64,000 nucleotides of DNA from Clostridiaceae bacterium (GTDB lineage Bacteria > Bacillota > Clostridia > Lachnospirales > Lachnospiraceae). Under the pieces are notes generated by a model that did not search any database, was not told the origin of the DNA, and worked only from the letters and a program-made list of their open reading frames with translations. A program made the translations under genes and the position numbers. Location of the stretch: the NCBI GenBank assembly GCA_009911305.1, contig QXXC01000016.1, positions 20,274 to 84,273 on the forward strand, given 5' to 3'. Below are positions 18,416 to 26,311 of the stretch, one piece after another (positions within the stretch are counted from its first letter, which is position 1; every line of letters begins with the position of its first letter).

Positions 18416-20116
18416 TCAGAACTGCGCCATATATACCAGGCACCGTTCGTTCAGCGCACAGAAGCATTCCTCCACTGCCCCGATCGCCACGCCGAAGCGC
18501 TCCGCCATCTCCGAAGCCGGGTAAACGCCTGTGGCACAGGCAAGAATGTCCCTTTCAAGCCCCCCGAACACACCCGCGTCAGATACCAGGACGCCGTCTT
18601 CTATCTTCACATCCTCAAAGGTCCGGATGATATAGCGGTTCCTGTCAAACCGCTGCTCTTCCTCTGTCAGATGTTCCAGAAACACCGCGATATGCGGCCT
18701 GGAAAGGTAGAGCCGCTCCCAGGTCGGATTCAGGTTCAGCCGCTTCCCGTTGTGAAATAGGCCCTGCAGCACGTCTGCCTTTCGCGGCGCGCGCGCGGCC
18801 CTTTGGTATTCCTCCCTCAGAAATTCGTCAAAATCCTGCCTGATGTCATAGAGCGCATTTCTTGAGAGCGCCGTCGTGGCGGCCACAGGCGTTCTCATGG
18901 TGTGCAGGCGGATCCGCTCCCATTCCTCATGGATCTCCATGCCGAACCGCTCCGGCTCCCGCGCCATCCGCGTGTTGGGGTACGGCGCAAAATAGACGGC
19001 GTACAGCTCGATAATCCCTCTGGCCCGGCGGATCAGCTCTCCTGCCAGGCGTTTGCTCTCCTCAATCGTCTCCTCTGACTCAAACGCGCCGCCGATGATA
19101 AAGTTCCCGGTCACGCTGTGGATCCCCAGCCGCTTGCACTGCTCCACGGCCCGGACGATCATGTCAAAATCCGTGTGCTTTCCGTATGCGTCAAGCACCT
19201 TTTTCGAGCCGCTCTCAATGCCGAACTGAATGCACGAAAGGCCCGAGGCAATCATTTCCCTCAAAAGCTCCGGCTGCCCGGCCGCGAATGCGATGTGGCC
19301 CTCGCAGAACCACAGCACATCCCGCCGGCGGATCTCCCGGCAAAACTCCAGAATCCGGCTCCGGCTCAGCGTAAATGTATCGTCATAGACGGAGATAAAC
19401 CGGAGCCGGTCATTTCGGGCCCGGATGTAGTCAATCTCCTCCATCACGCTCTGAATGCTCCGGAAGCGGACATTCTTTGCATTGGCCCCCTCATAGCAGA
19501 AGGAGCACTGAAACGGGCATCCCCTCCCGGTCAGGATCCCCGCAACCTCCCCCTGGCGCAGCCGCCCGGTCAGGCTGTCCTCCGCCCTCGGATAGCCCAG
19601 GCTGTCGAGATCCGTCACAACCGCATCCTCACACTGATTCACGATCAGCGTCCTCTCCCGGTCATCCCGCATGACAAGCGACGGAACCTCCCTGAGATCC
19701 TCCGTCCCGTCCACCAGGGCCCGGAGAAGATGATACACCGGTATCTCCCCCTCTCCCAGGATGGCAAAATCATTTCCCGTTTCCTCAAAGAACGCATAGT
19801 CAAGCCCCGCCGCCTGCGGCCCGCCGACGATGGTTTTGCAGCGGGGGAACATGGTTTTAAGCCACTGAATCACATGCCCGACCACGCGGATATTGTCCGC
19901 AGCCGCATAAAACCCGGCAATCGCGGTCCGCCCCCCGCCGATCTCCCGCTCCAGGATCCGCTTACAGGCCCTTGTGTCCCCGGACCAGACGAACGCCTTA
20001 AAATCCCTCTGCCTGACATACGAGGCGATCAGGTACTGGCCGATGCTGTCCTTAAACGCCTCGGATAAGCTGCCCTGATCCCTGGATACATTGATGAGAA
20101 GTAATTCGTAATCCAT
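18416..20116 (-). CDS. B12-binding-domain radical SAM protein
   Basis: This 566-residue protein has an N-terminal cobalamin-binding-like Rossmann fold (LLLINVSRDQG, TIVGGPQA, ILGEGEIP). A radical SAM barrel follows with the CxxxCxxC cluster in GRGCPFQCSFCYEG near residue 205, then GIESGSKKVLDAYGK and FIIGG. The C-terminal 60 residues look like a small winged-helix or PqqD-like module (LERDILACATGVYPASEMAERFG region). The canonical DxHxxG cobalamin loop is not evident, so B12 dependence is uncertain. It starts one base after the stop of the SPASM enzyme, so the two are coupled. Family members methylate or rearrange unactivated carbon atoms, including in peptide natural products. The substrate here is unknown. 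Confidence 0.85.
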   Translation of the reverse strand: MDYELLLINVSRDQGSLSEAFKDSIGQYLIASYVRQRDFKAFVWSGDTRACKRILEREIGGGRTAIAGFYAAADNIRVVGHVIQWLKTMFPRCKTIVGGPQAAGLDYAFFEETGNDFAILGEGEIPVYHLLRALVDGTEDLREVPSLVMRDDRERTLIVNQCEDAVVTDLDSLGYPRAEDSLTGRLRQGEVAGILTGRGCPFQCSFCYEGANAKNVRFRSIQSVMEEIDYIRARNDRLRFISVYDDTFTLSRSRILEFCREIRRRDVLWFCEGHIAFAAGQPELLREMIASGLSCIQFGIESGSKKVLDAYGKHTDFDMIVRAVEQCKRLGIHSVTGNFIIGGAFESEETIEESKRLAGELIRRARGIIELYAVYFAPYPNTRMAREPERFGMEIHEEWERIRLHTMRTPVAATTALSRNALYDIRQDFDEFLREEYQRAARAPRKADVLQGLFHNGKRLNLNPTWERLYLSRPHIAVFLEHLTEEEQRFDRNRYIIRTFEDVKIEDGVLVSDAGVFGGLERDILACATGVYPASEMAERFGVAIGAVEECFCALNERCLVYMAQF

Positions 20117-20117
20117 T

Positions 20118-21245
20118 TCATCCCCCGATTTTACAGAGCAGCCCCGCTCTCTGCCGCTCCAGCTCCCGTTTTAAGCGCGCCAGCCCTTCGCCGTGGAAAT
20201 AGGCAAACAGCATGCGGTAATCCGCGCACAGCGCCGGCGCTGCGCCGACCTCTCCGTCCATCGCCGCCTGCGCGCTGCAGCCGCCATGGCACAGCCTGAC
20301 AAAGCGGCAGGAGCGGCACGCTGACGGCAGCCTTTCCCCGCGCCGCGCCGCAAGGGCGCGCAGGATGGGACTGTCCGCCAGCGCTCCCGGCGGGGTTGTC
20401 CATATCGTTCCGAGCCGGAAGCGGTCCATGTCCGAGCATTTCCCGCATGGGTAAATATTCCCCAGGTCATCCAGACACAGAAAACGGCGGCTGCATTCTT
20501 CCTGAAAGGAGCACTCGCGGATCCTCTGTCCATGCACGATCGCGTACAGGATGGGATCGATCGGCGCGACGGACACACGGATATCCTGCTCCAGCACATA
20601 CTCGTACAGCCCAATGAGATACGACGCATAATCGCCCGGCCGCAGCGCCAGCTCCGGGTGGGCGAGCGCCCCGCCGCAGGGCAGCAGGGGATTGATCTTT
20701 AAATGAATCCCGCGCTCCTCAAAAAATGTCAGATACGCATACCCCTCATCAAGGGCGGGCCTGGTCAGCACCATCAGGCAGGAGGCGCGCACGCCGGCCT
20801 GCTCCAGCCGTTCGAGGTTCTGCACAACCCGGCGGTATGTGGGCTCTCCTTCCGCGCTCAGCCGCTGCGAATCGTGGATTTCCTGCGGCCCGTCCAGGGA
20901 GATCCCCATGTGGATGCCGTACCCGCGGATCAGCGCCAGCATATCCGCCCCGAGCGACAGGCCGTTTGACTGCATGGATATCCGCATGTCCAAATCCGGA
21001 AATTCCGCTTTCGCGCCGTCAATCGCCAGGCGGTAAGCCGCCGGATCCACCAGCGTCGGCTCCCCGCCGTGCAGAATCACATGCAGCGCCGGCTCCCCGC
21101 GCGCCGCAGCGGCCCGGCAGGCGTACCGGAACAGTTCCGCCATCCTCGGCCCGTCCGCGCGGCGGCATCCGATCTTCTCGCCCACAGAGCAATAGCTGCA
21201 GGCCAGGTTGCAGCCGTTCGCCGCCTTTATAATCACAGTCAGCAC
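20118..21245 (-). CDS. Radical SAM/SPASM peptide-maturase-like enzyme
   Basis: This 375-residue protein has the radical SAM cluster CNLACSYC at residues 12-19, HGGEPTL (SAM-binding GGEP) near 60, ISLDGPQEIHD near 115, and a C-terminal SPASM region. The SPASM cysteines include CSFQEEC, YPCGKCSD and CRSCRFVRLCHGGC, enough for two auxiliary 4Fe-4S clusters. This layout is typical of anaerobic sulfatase maturases and of enzymes that make thioether or carbon-carbon crosslinks in ribosomal peptides. No sulfatase is encoded nearby, whereas a Tyr-x-Asp/Asn repeat protein lies two genes upstream, so a peptide crosslinking role is favoured. The start at 21245 directly follows the GTPase stop at 21246. 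Confidence 0.88.
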   Translation of the reverse strand: MLTVIIKAANGCNLACSYCSVGEKIGCRRADGPRMAELFRYACRAAAARGEPALHVILHGGEPTLVDPAAYRLAIDGAKAEFPDLDMRISMQSNGLSLGADMLALIRGYGIHMGISLDGPQEIHDSQRLSAEGEPTYRRVVQNLERLEQAGVRASCLMVLTRPALDEGYAYLTFFEERGIHLKINPLLPCGGALAHPELALRPGDYASYLIGLYEYVLEQDIRVSVAPIDPILYAIVHGQRIRECSFQEECSRRFLCLDDLGNIYPCGKCSDMDRFRLGTIWTTPPGALADSPILRALAARRGERLPSACRSCRFVRLCHGGCSAQAAMDGEVGAAPALCADYRMLFAYFHGEGLARLKRELERQRAGLLCKIGG

Positions 21246-23012
21246 TTACATCCTCATCTCCTCAAGGCCTGCGATCGCCGTCCGGATCTCGTCCGTGGTC
21301 CTTCTCTGCAGGGTCTCCACAGGCCCGTAATACCCCTTTGTGAGGTAATCGATATAGTGATCCACCTCGCCGGAAAAGACGCTTTCAAGCTGCAGGACAA
21401 TATTCTGGGCAACCTCATTGTCGTTTACACCTATATCAAAGGTAGAATATCGGGTTTCTGTACGTTTTTCAGATGTATAATACGTTTTATGGAACCATTT
21501 ACTGCCGATCTTTTCAAAAATCCCCTGCGGATCCCGCTCCACCTGGTGGACGCTGATGTGCTGATACGGGATGCGGTCCTGCTTCATCTTCATATCTCCG
21601 ATCCCGGTCAGCTTAATCTCAATCGGCTGAACAGCCCCGCTCTGGTTCAGCGCTTCCTCCAGGCATACCTTCTGCACGGTTTCCGCGACAGCCTGGTTGA
21701 CCCGGTCCGACAGCTCCTGTCCGCTGACCGTTTTTCCCCCGCTCTCCACCTCTGATTTGGCCTTTCCGACGATATCCAGCACCCGCACATTGACAGAGGC
21801 GCGGATCTGCTCCACCATCCAGTCCTTCCGCTCCGAGAGCGCTCTCTTGCTGTCCTCAATGCCCAGGCAGTACGTCTCGATCTCCCGGGCCACACCGTTT
21901 AAATCCATTATCATACTGTCGATCAGCTCATTGATACGGCTTTTCGGCGTATTCCGCTTCATTTCCGCCGCCTCATTCCGGGTGATGCTGGTCAGCTTAT
22001 CCAGAAGCTTTCCCATATTGCTCTGTTCAAACATGGCTTCATCGCCCTCTGCCAGCGCTTCTGTGGCCAGCAGGGCGGAAACCGTCAGGATATCCGCGTA
22101 GCGGAGGACGTCCTCCATGTTCTGCTCCCTCAGCGTTTCCATCATGTAATCCTCCTGATCCTGCCGGTCCTTTTCGGATTTGGGCACGAGAACGCTTATC
22201 TCCTCCCCGTCATCGTCCACGTCGTAGTCATAGGCATCCGACTGCGTGAGCAGAAGAAGCAGCGGCTTGTCCATATCGTGGAGCTGCCGGATCTCCGAAA
22301 ACTCCTGCCTTGTCCCGGCAGCGTCGGAATTGCATGCAAATATAACCAGATCCGAATTCTTTACATACTCCTTGGCCAGCTCCTCATTTTCAATGGTCAC
22401 ACTCCCGATGCCCGGCGTGTCAAACCAGCACATGCCGCCGATATTGACCCACTGGATCGTGCTGGTCGCCTCGTTCTTGTCCACATAGAACTCTTCCCCG
22501 TTGCACTCCCGTTCCTCGGCGGCTGTGCTGAGCTTCTTCTGCTCATACACCTTCCCCCTGTCATACACATGCACCGTCATGTCCTCCAGCCGGTCGTAGG
22601 AGCTGGCAATGCCCGCCCGGCGAAGCGGCTGGCCCATCACGAAATTGCCGATATAGCTCTTGCCCGCCTTCACCTTTCCGAACACGGATACCGTAAAATG
22701 CTTCTCAAAATCATGGATAAACGTCATGCCCCTGGCTGCCTCCCCGATCCGGCGGTTCGCCTCGGACATGGCTTCAAACAGGCTTTCCGAGGTCTGGGCA
22801 AAAATCTCCCGCATCGCCTCATCCCCTGTCTGCGCGATCTCGCCGCCGATCGCATCAATGATCTCCTTCTCGTTTCGCTCCAGCAGCCGCAGAACGGCCA
22901 GAACCTCATCCTCCCTTCTCGTAATCTCATTCTGCATGGTTTCAAATTTACTCTGCTCGGCGAGCATGGTATCCACAAATGCATTGATGCATTCCATCAT
23001 CCCCATGGTCAT
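21246..23012 (-). CDS. Dynamin-like GTPase C
   Basis: This 588-residue GTPase has a helical N-terminal 100 residues, then P-loop GKVKAGKS at 112-119, G3 motif DTPGIG at 198-203 and G4-like TQSD at 256-259. A long helical C-terminal part with coiled-coil character follows. Length, late P-loop and helical bundles on both sides fit the bacterial dynamin superfamily more than small Ras-like GTPases. The G4 motif is TQSD instead of (N/T)KxD, so guanine specificity may be relaxed. Its start overlaps the stop of the small Tyr-repeat protein in an ATGA arrangement. Several in-frame ATGs (23012, 23006, 23000, 22997) are close together and the real start among them cannot be fixed. Confidence 0.85.
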   Translation of the reverse strand: MTMGMMECINAFVDTMLAEQSKFETMQNEITRREDEVLAVLRLLERNEKEIIDAIGGEIAQTGDEAMREIFAQTSESLFEAMSEANRRIGEAARGMTFIHDFEKHFTVSVFGKVKAGKSYIGNFVMGQPLRRAGIASSYDRLEDMTVHVYDRGKVYEQKKLSTAAEERECNGEEFYVDKNEATSTIQWVNIGGMCWFDTPGIGSVTIENEELAKEYVKNSDLVIFACNSDAAGTRQEFSEIRQLHDMDKPLLLLLTQSDAYDYDVDDDGEEISVLVPKSEKDRQDQEDYMMETLREQNMEDVLRYADILTVSALLATEALAEGDEAMFEQSNMGKLLDKLTSITRNEAAEMKRNTPKSRINELIDSMIMDLNGVAREIETYCLGIEDSKRALSERKDWMVEQIRASVNVRVLDIVGKAKSEVESGGKTVSGQELSDRVNQAVAETVQKVCLEEALNQSGAVQPIEIKLTGIGDMKMKQDRIPYQHISVHQVERDPQGIFEKIGSKWFHKTYYTSEKRTETRYSTFDIGVNDNEVAQNIVLQLESVFSGEVDHYIDYLTKGYYGPVETLQRRTTDEIRTAIAGLEEMRM

Positions 23013-23428
23013 TCCCCTTCTTTCAGAATCTTATCTATCTTTGTTAAAATCTTGTCAATCTCTTCGATTTCCGCCTTCAGCCCGGCGCTCTCGCGCTCCG
23101 AATCACTCATCACCGCCCGGTTTATCACCGCATCCCCGTCCTTTTTTACCTCTTTCACGCTGACGTTCACGCCGCTCTCGCGCTTTAAAGCCTCTGACTC
23201 AAGGTATTCATTGACGCTGTTGGCCTTGTATGCGTTGATCTCCAGCTTCTGCCCCTCAATCTCCTGATCCTTTGCCTCCCTGCGCCTCCTCTGGCGCTCG
23301 GCCGCATCCGAGTAATCGCTGTAATTGTCGTAATCGCTGTAGTTGCCGTAGTCGCCGTAATTATCGTAGACCACCGCCCCGAAAAGACCGACTCCGATCA
23401 CACCTCCGATCGCTCCTATGACCGCCAT
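23009..23428 (-). CDS. Small membrane protein with seven Tyr-x-Asp/Asn triplets
   Basis: This 139-residue protein has a glycine-rich hydrophobic segment at residues 2-20 (VIGAIGGVIGVGLFGAVV), likely a membrane anchor. Residues 21-41 consist of seven uninterrupted triplets of the form Tyr, any small residue, Asp or Asn. The remainder is a charged coiled coil (RQRRRREAKDQEIEGQ; EIEEIDKILTKIDKIL). It overlaps the upstream GTPase gene by 13 bases and the downstream one by four. The triplet pattern matches the aromatic-x-Asn/Asp motif that triceptide-forming radical SAM/SPASM enzymes crosslink. Both a SPASM and a B12 radical SAM enzyme follow in the operon. It may therefore be a modified protein or a peptide precursor, which is a hypothesis. 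No known family was recognised. Confidence 0.75.
   Translation of the reverse strand: MAVIGAIGGVIGVGLFGAVVYDNYGDYGNYSDYDNYSDYSDAAERQRRRREAKDQEIEGQKLEINAYKANSVNEYLESEALKRESGVNVSVKEVKKDGDAVINRAVMSDSERESAGLKAEIEEIDKILTKIDKILKEGE
23306..23368 (-). repeat. Nine-base tandem coding repeat, Tyr-x-Asp/Asn x7
   Basis: Sixty-three bases encode seven triplets starting with TAC. The middle residues are D, G, G, S, D, S, S and the third residues N, D, N, D, N, D, D. Codons of the second and third positions vary (AGC and TCG for Ser, GAT and GAC for Asp). The array is therefore not a recent DNA-level expansion, and the amino-acid pattern is what is conserved. Confidence 0.9.
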
Positions 23429-24534
23429 ATGTACAGACCTCCCGCTGTCTCTATCCGCTCCCGTTCCTTCTCCAGATCCGTAAGCCGCTTTCTCTGCGCC
23501 GAAAAATAATCGTATACCACGTTCCAGGCGCTCCTTCTTGATTGATGCCGTTTGCGGGCTTTCTTAAGGATCTCCCGTTTCTCCCTCTTCCTCTCATCCC
23601 GCTGCTCACAGAGAATGGATCGTATCTCCTTTGTCAGCGCCGCAAGCTCCCTCTGATCCTCGTCCTGCTTTGTCTCCAGATACGCGGCTGCAGAACTCTC
23701 CAGATACTCCTTTAACGCCTGCACGCCGCTGTTTTTGACAAGAATCTCCCTGCCCTTCTCGATCCCCTGGCGGTATTTTTTCACCGACACCTCAAAAAAC
23801 GGAATCTCACCGCCCACGATCTCAAACACCTGTTTTTTCACGTTTTCCACCAGCGCGCCGTAATCCTCTTCCTTTTCTCTCGTATCGATCCACGAAAGCA
23901 CAAATATCATCCTGGAGCCCCCCGGCCTCTCTTCGCTCTTTCTTTCATCCTTGTTTTCAAACATAGCGTTTAAGCTCGTCAGGAAATGCTCTCCCCTGTT
24001 ATCCCCGTTCACAAGCGAATCCGTTAAGAGCGCCAGGAAATCCCTGTTCACTGTATGATCCGTTCCGCACGCCGGGGCGGCCGTGCTTCCGGGATTTGGG
24101 GATGCAAAGCGCTCCCTCCCGGAATGCGCCAGCCCCCGCGCGATCCGCTCCAGCCACAGCGCCTCGCTCCGGTTGAGCGGGCCGGTGCGGATATTGTGAA
24201 TCATGAGGATCCGATCCGCTTCCATGAGGGTGTCAAACGCCAGCGCGTCGTCCTCGCTTCTCACATCAATGCCCGGAGTGTCCACATAGGAGACCGGCCC
24301 GCAGTCAAAGTAATCGGCCCTAGTCGTCGTCCTGGCCGCCCCGGTCGGGAAATATTCTTCGCTGCTGTCGATCAGCGCATTATACAGGCTGCTCTTGCCG
24401 GAGCTCACCATGCCGGTATTCACGATCCGCACCTTATCATTCTTCTGCCGCTCCCGGAGCGCCCGGTAGCGCTTTGCATACTCCTCCCCGCAGAACGCCG
24501 CGACTGTTTTCAAATCCCGCTGTGATAATTTCAT
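23416..24534 (-). CDS. Dynamin-like GTPase B
   Basis: Start ATG 24534 is preferred; a TTG at 24555 is in frame but has no visible ribosome site. The 372-residue product has P-loop GMVSSGKS at 41-48, a threonine-rich switch (ARTTTRADYF), G3 motif DTPGID at 85-90 and G4-like SWID within FVLSWID. The C-terminus is a basic coiled coil (KREKREILKKARKRHQSRR). It lacks the long assembly region of full dynamins and may serve as a smaller partner, as seen in paired bacterial dynamin-like proteins. It follows GTPase A by 28 bases and overlaps the Tyr-repeat gene by 13 bases. Confidence 0.82.
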   Translation of the reverse strand: MKLSQRDLKTVAAFCGEEYAKRYRALRERQKNDKVRIVNTGMVSSGKSSLYNALIDSSEEYFPTGAARTTTRADYFDCGPVSYVDTPGIDVRSEDDALAFDTLMEADRILMIHNIRTGPLNRSEALWLERIARGLAHSGRERFASPNPGSTAAPACGTDHTVNRDFLALLTDSLVNGDNRGEHFLTSLNAMFENKDERKSEERPGGSRMIFVLSWIDTREKEEDYGALVENVKKQVFEIVGGEIPFFEVSVKKYRQGIEKGREILVKNSGVQALKEYLESSAAAYLETKQDEDQRELAALTKEIRSILCEQRDERKREKREILKKARKRHQSRRSAWNVVYDYFSAQRKRLTDLEKERERIETAGGLYIWRS

Positions 24535-24562
24535 CTTATGAAATATTCCTTTCAACTCATTT

Positions 24563-26143
24563 TCAGTTCAGCGAATTTTCGATGGAAGACAGCGCCTTTC
24601 TCAATTCCCTGAGCCGCTCCATCCGCCGCCTTCCCTCCTCCTGCGCCTGCTTATTCAGGCAGTCGATCTGCTGGATCTGCGAGATCAGATCGTCATACTT
24701 CTCATCCATGCCGGCGTTTACGATATCATTAAACTCCCTGTACAGGATGTCCAGATCGCTTTCCGCCAACTGTCTCGCCTCCTGCTTTCTGCGTATTTTC
24801 TCCTGAATCTCATACTGCGCCCGCTCGTTGCGAAGCTCTGCCTCCCGCTCCAGCCGCTCCATCCTCTCCCGCTCGCGCCTCTTTCTGGATTTCAGAAAAT
24901 CAAAGAATCCCCGTTTCTCCGGAGGAAGGACGATCTCCTCCACGCCCGGCCCGGCGTCCGCCGCTTCCTCCTGCGCAAGCGCGCTGCCCGTCCTGCCCGC
25001 CGAGTCAAACGTCAGATTCGACATATGGTCTATAAACAGGTTTAAGTCCCGGAAATTGTGATCCACATAGACAAGCAGCTCATTCACCTTTGCACAGTAG
25101 CGATCCTCCACGTCCATAAAGATCGAATTCGCGATCGTCTCATAAATATCCCCGTCGCCGTTTACATACGAATTCGTCAGCTCCTCCAGGCGGCTCCTGA
25201 CCGCCTGGCGCGTCAGAACCCTCAAATCCTGCATGATATTGTCTCTCTTGCTCTCCAGGACGTGCAGGCGCATCGCAAAATCATCCGATGAATTGCCGCT
25301 CATCTCCTGGGTGATGCGCTTTTCCGCCTCGTTGAAGCACTCCTTCAGATTCTGCACCGGCTGCTGGAACACGGCCGCTGCCGACGCGTCGCTGTTGAGA
25401 AGCTGAGAGATACGGCGGTCAAGGAACTCCACGCCGCTGGCCTCATAGAGGCCCGGCTTGTCCTTCACCACGCCGGTCCACGCCTTTTTCGCATTCAGAA
25501 TGACCACCTCATACCGATCCGCAATTTTCTGATCCCCGCTCGCCTTTATCAGGTTCTGGATAATCTTATACTGGATCACCCGAAGCTCCTGATCGTGCTC
25601 AAAGCGCGCCCGCTTCCTTTTCTCCTCATCCCAGCGCCGGTCCATCGGGCACCCCCTGTCATTTAACACAATCACAAACGGGATCTCCTTTGCGATCAGC
25701 TTCGCGAGCTTTTCATAATTCGCCCTGTCCTCAAACAGCCCCTTGCTGCTGATCACAAACAGGATGATATGGCACTTGTTTACATAATCCTCTGTCACAA
25801 TCTCGTGCTGAATCGGCGCGTTCACGCCCGGCGAATCCACAAGACAGTAATCGCCCCTGTCATATTCCGCGATCTGGGCCGTCATCGGCCGATCCGCCGT
25901 CTCGGCGACCTCTTCCCTGCACAGAGAATTAATGAGCGTGCTCTTGCCGCTGTTATAAATACCGTACACCATCACCTTCGGCTTGCCGACGTCGAGCAGA
26001 CTGATCACATTTTCCTCTGTCTTTTCCGAAAAATAGCTGAAATCATCTGCAAATTCCTCCCCTGCAAACCGAACAAAGTCCTGAGCGACGCCGTTCAGCC
26101 TCGACGCGGCGTCCCTCTTCTTTTCCATGACCTTTTCCTCCAT
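24563..26143 (-). CDS. Dynamin-like GTPase A
   Basis: First gene of the nine-gene operon. ATG 26143 is preferred (GGGAGG eight bases upstream); GTG 26185 is in frame but has only a weak AGGA. The 526-residue product has P-loop GIYNSGKS at 61-68, G3 motif DSPGVN from residue 103, and NDRG in VIVLNDRG at the G4 position. A helical middle follows, then a basic stretch (FFDFLKSRKRRERERMERL) and a long C-terminal coiled coil. The basic segment could contact membrane lipid. The three GTPases of this operon share only the GTPase fold and are not recent duplicates. Confidence 0.85.
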   Translation of the reverse strand: MEEKVMEKKRDAASRLNGVAQDFVRFAGEEFADDFSYFSEKTEENVISLLDVGKPKVMVYGIYNSGKSTLINSLCREEVAETADRPMTAQIAEYDRGDYCLVDSPGVNAPIQHEIVTEDYVNKCHIILFVISSKGLFEDRANYEKLAKLIAKEIPFVIVLNDRGCPMDRRWDEEKRKRARFEHDQELRVIQYKIIQNLIKASGDQKIADRYEVVILNAKKAWTGVVKDKPGLYEASGVEFLDRRISQLLNSDASAAAVFQQPVQNLKECFNEAEKRITQEMSGNSSDDFAMRLHVLESKRDNIMQDLRVLTRQAVRSRLEELTNSYVNGDGDIYETIANSIFMDVEDRYCAKVNELLVYVDHNFRDLNLFIDHMSNLTFDSAGRTGSALAQEEAADAGPGVEEIVLPPEKRGFFDFLKSRKRRERERMERLEREAELRNERAQYEIQEKIRRKQEARQLAESDLDILYREFNDIVNAGMDEKYDDLISQIQQIDCLNKQAQEEGRRRMERLRELRKALSSIENSLN

Positions 26144-26214
26144 CCCAGAGTCCTCCCTGTCGTAAATATCATTCGGATGCTTCACCGATCCTGCCGTCTG
26201 TAAAGCACAGCTCC

Positions 26215-26246
26215 ATTATACTGCCGAACCATGACAGTATCTGTCA
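26215..26246 (-). promoter_or_regulatory. Promoter with overlapping operator dyad for the nine-gene operon
   Basis: On the minus strand a perfect TATAAT lies at 26220-26215. Just upstream, in the position of the -35 box, is a perfect dyad TGACAG-N3-CTGTCA (26232-26246). No good -35 hexamer is present, so activator binding or a repressor occluding polymerase are both possible. The transcript would have a leader of about 65 bases to ATG 26143. Confidence 0.65.
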
Positions 26247-26311
26247 TTCCGGAACGTTTTCCGCAATCTTCCCGCCTCTTTCCGAACATCCTTTATCCCG
26301 GACATGATGCT

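Noticed and set aside
19118..20068. 316-codon plus-strand frame opposite the B12 radical SAM gene
   Set aside because: Low-complexity His/Pro/Arg-rich shadow; the coding evidence lies on the minus strand.
22278..23267. 329-codon plus-strand frame opposite GTPase C
   Set aside because: Shadow frame with no ribosome site. The minus-strand GTPase has full catalytic motifs.
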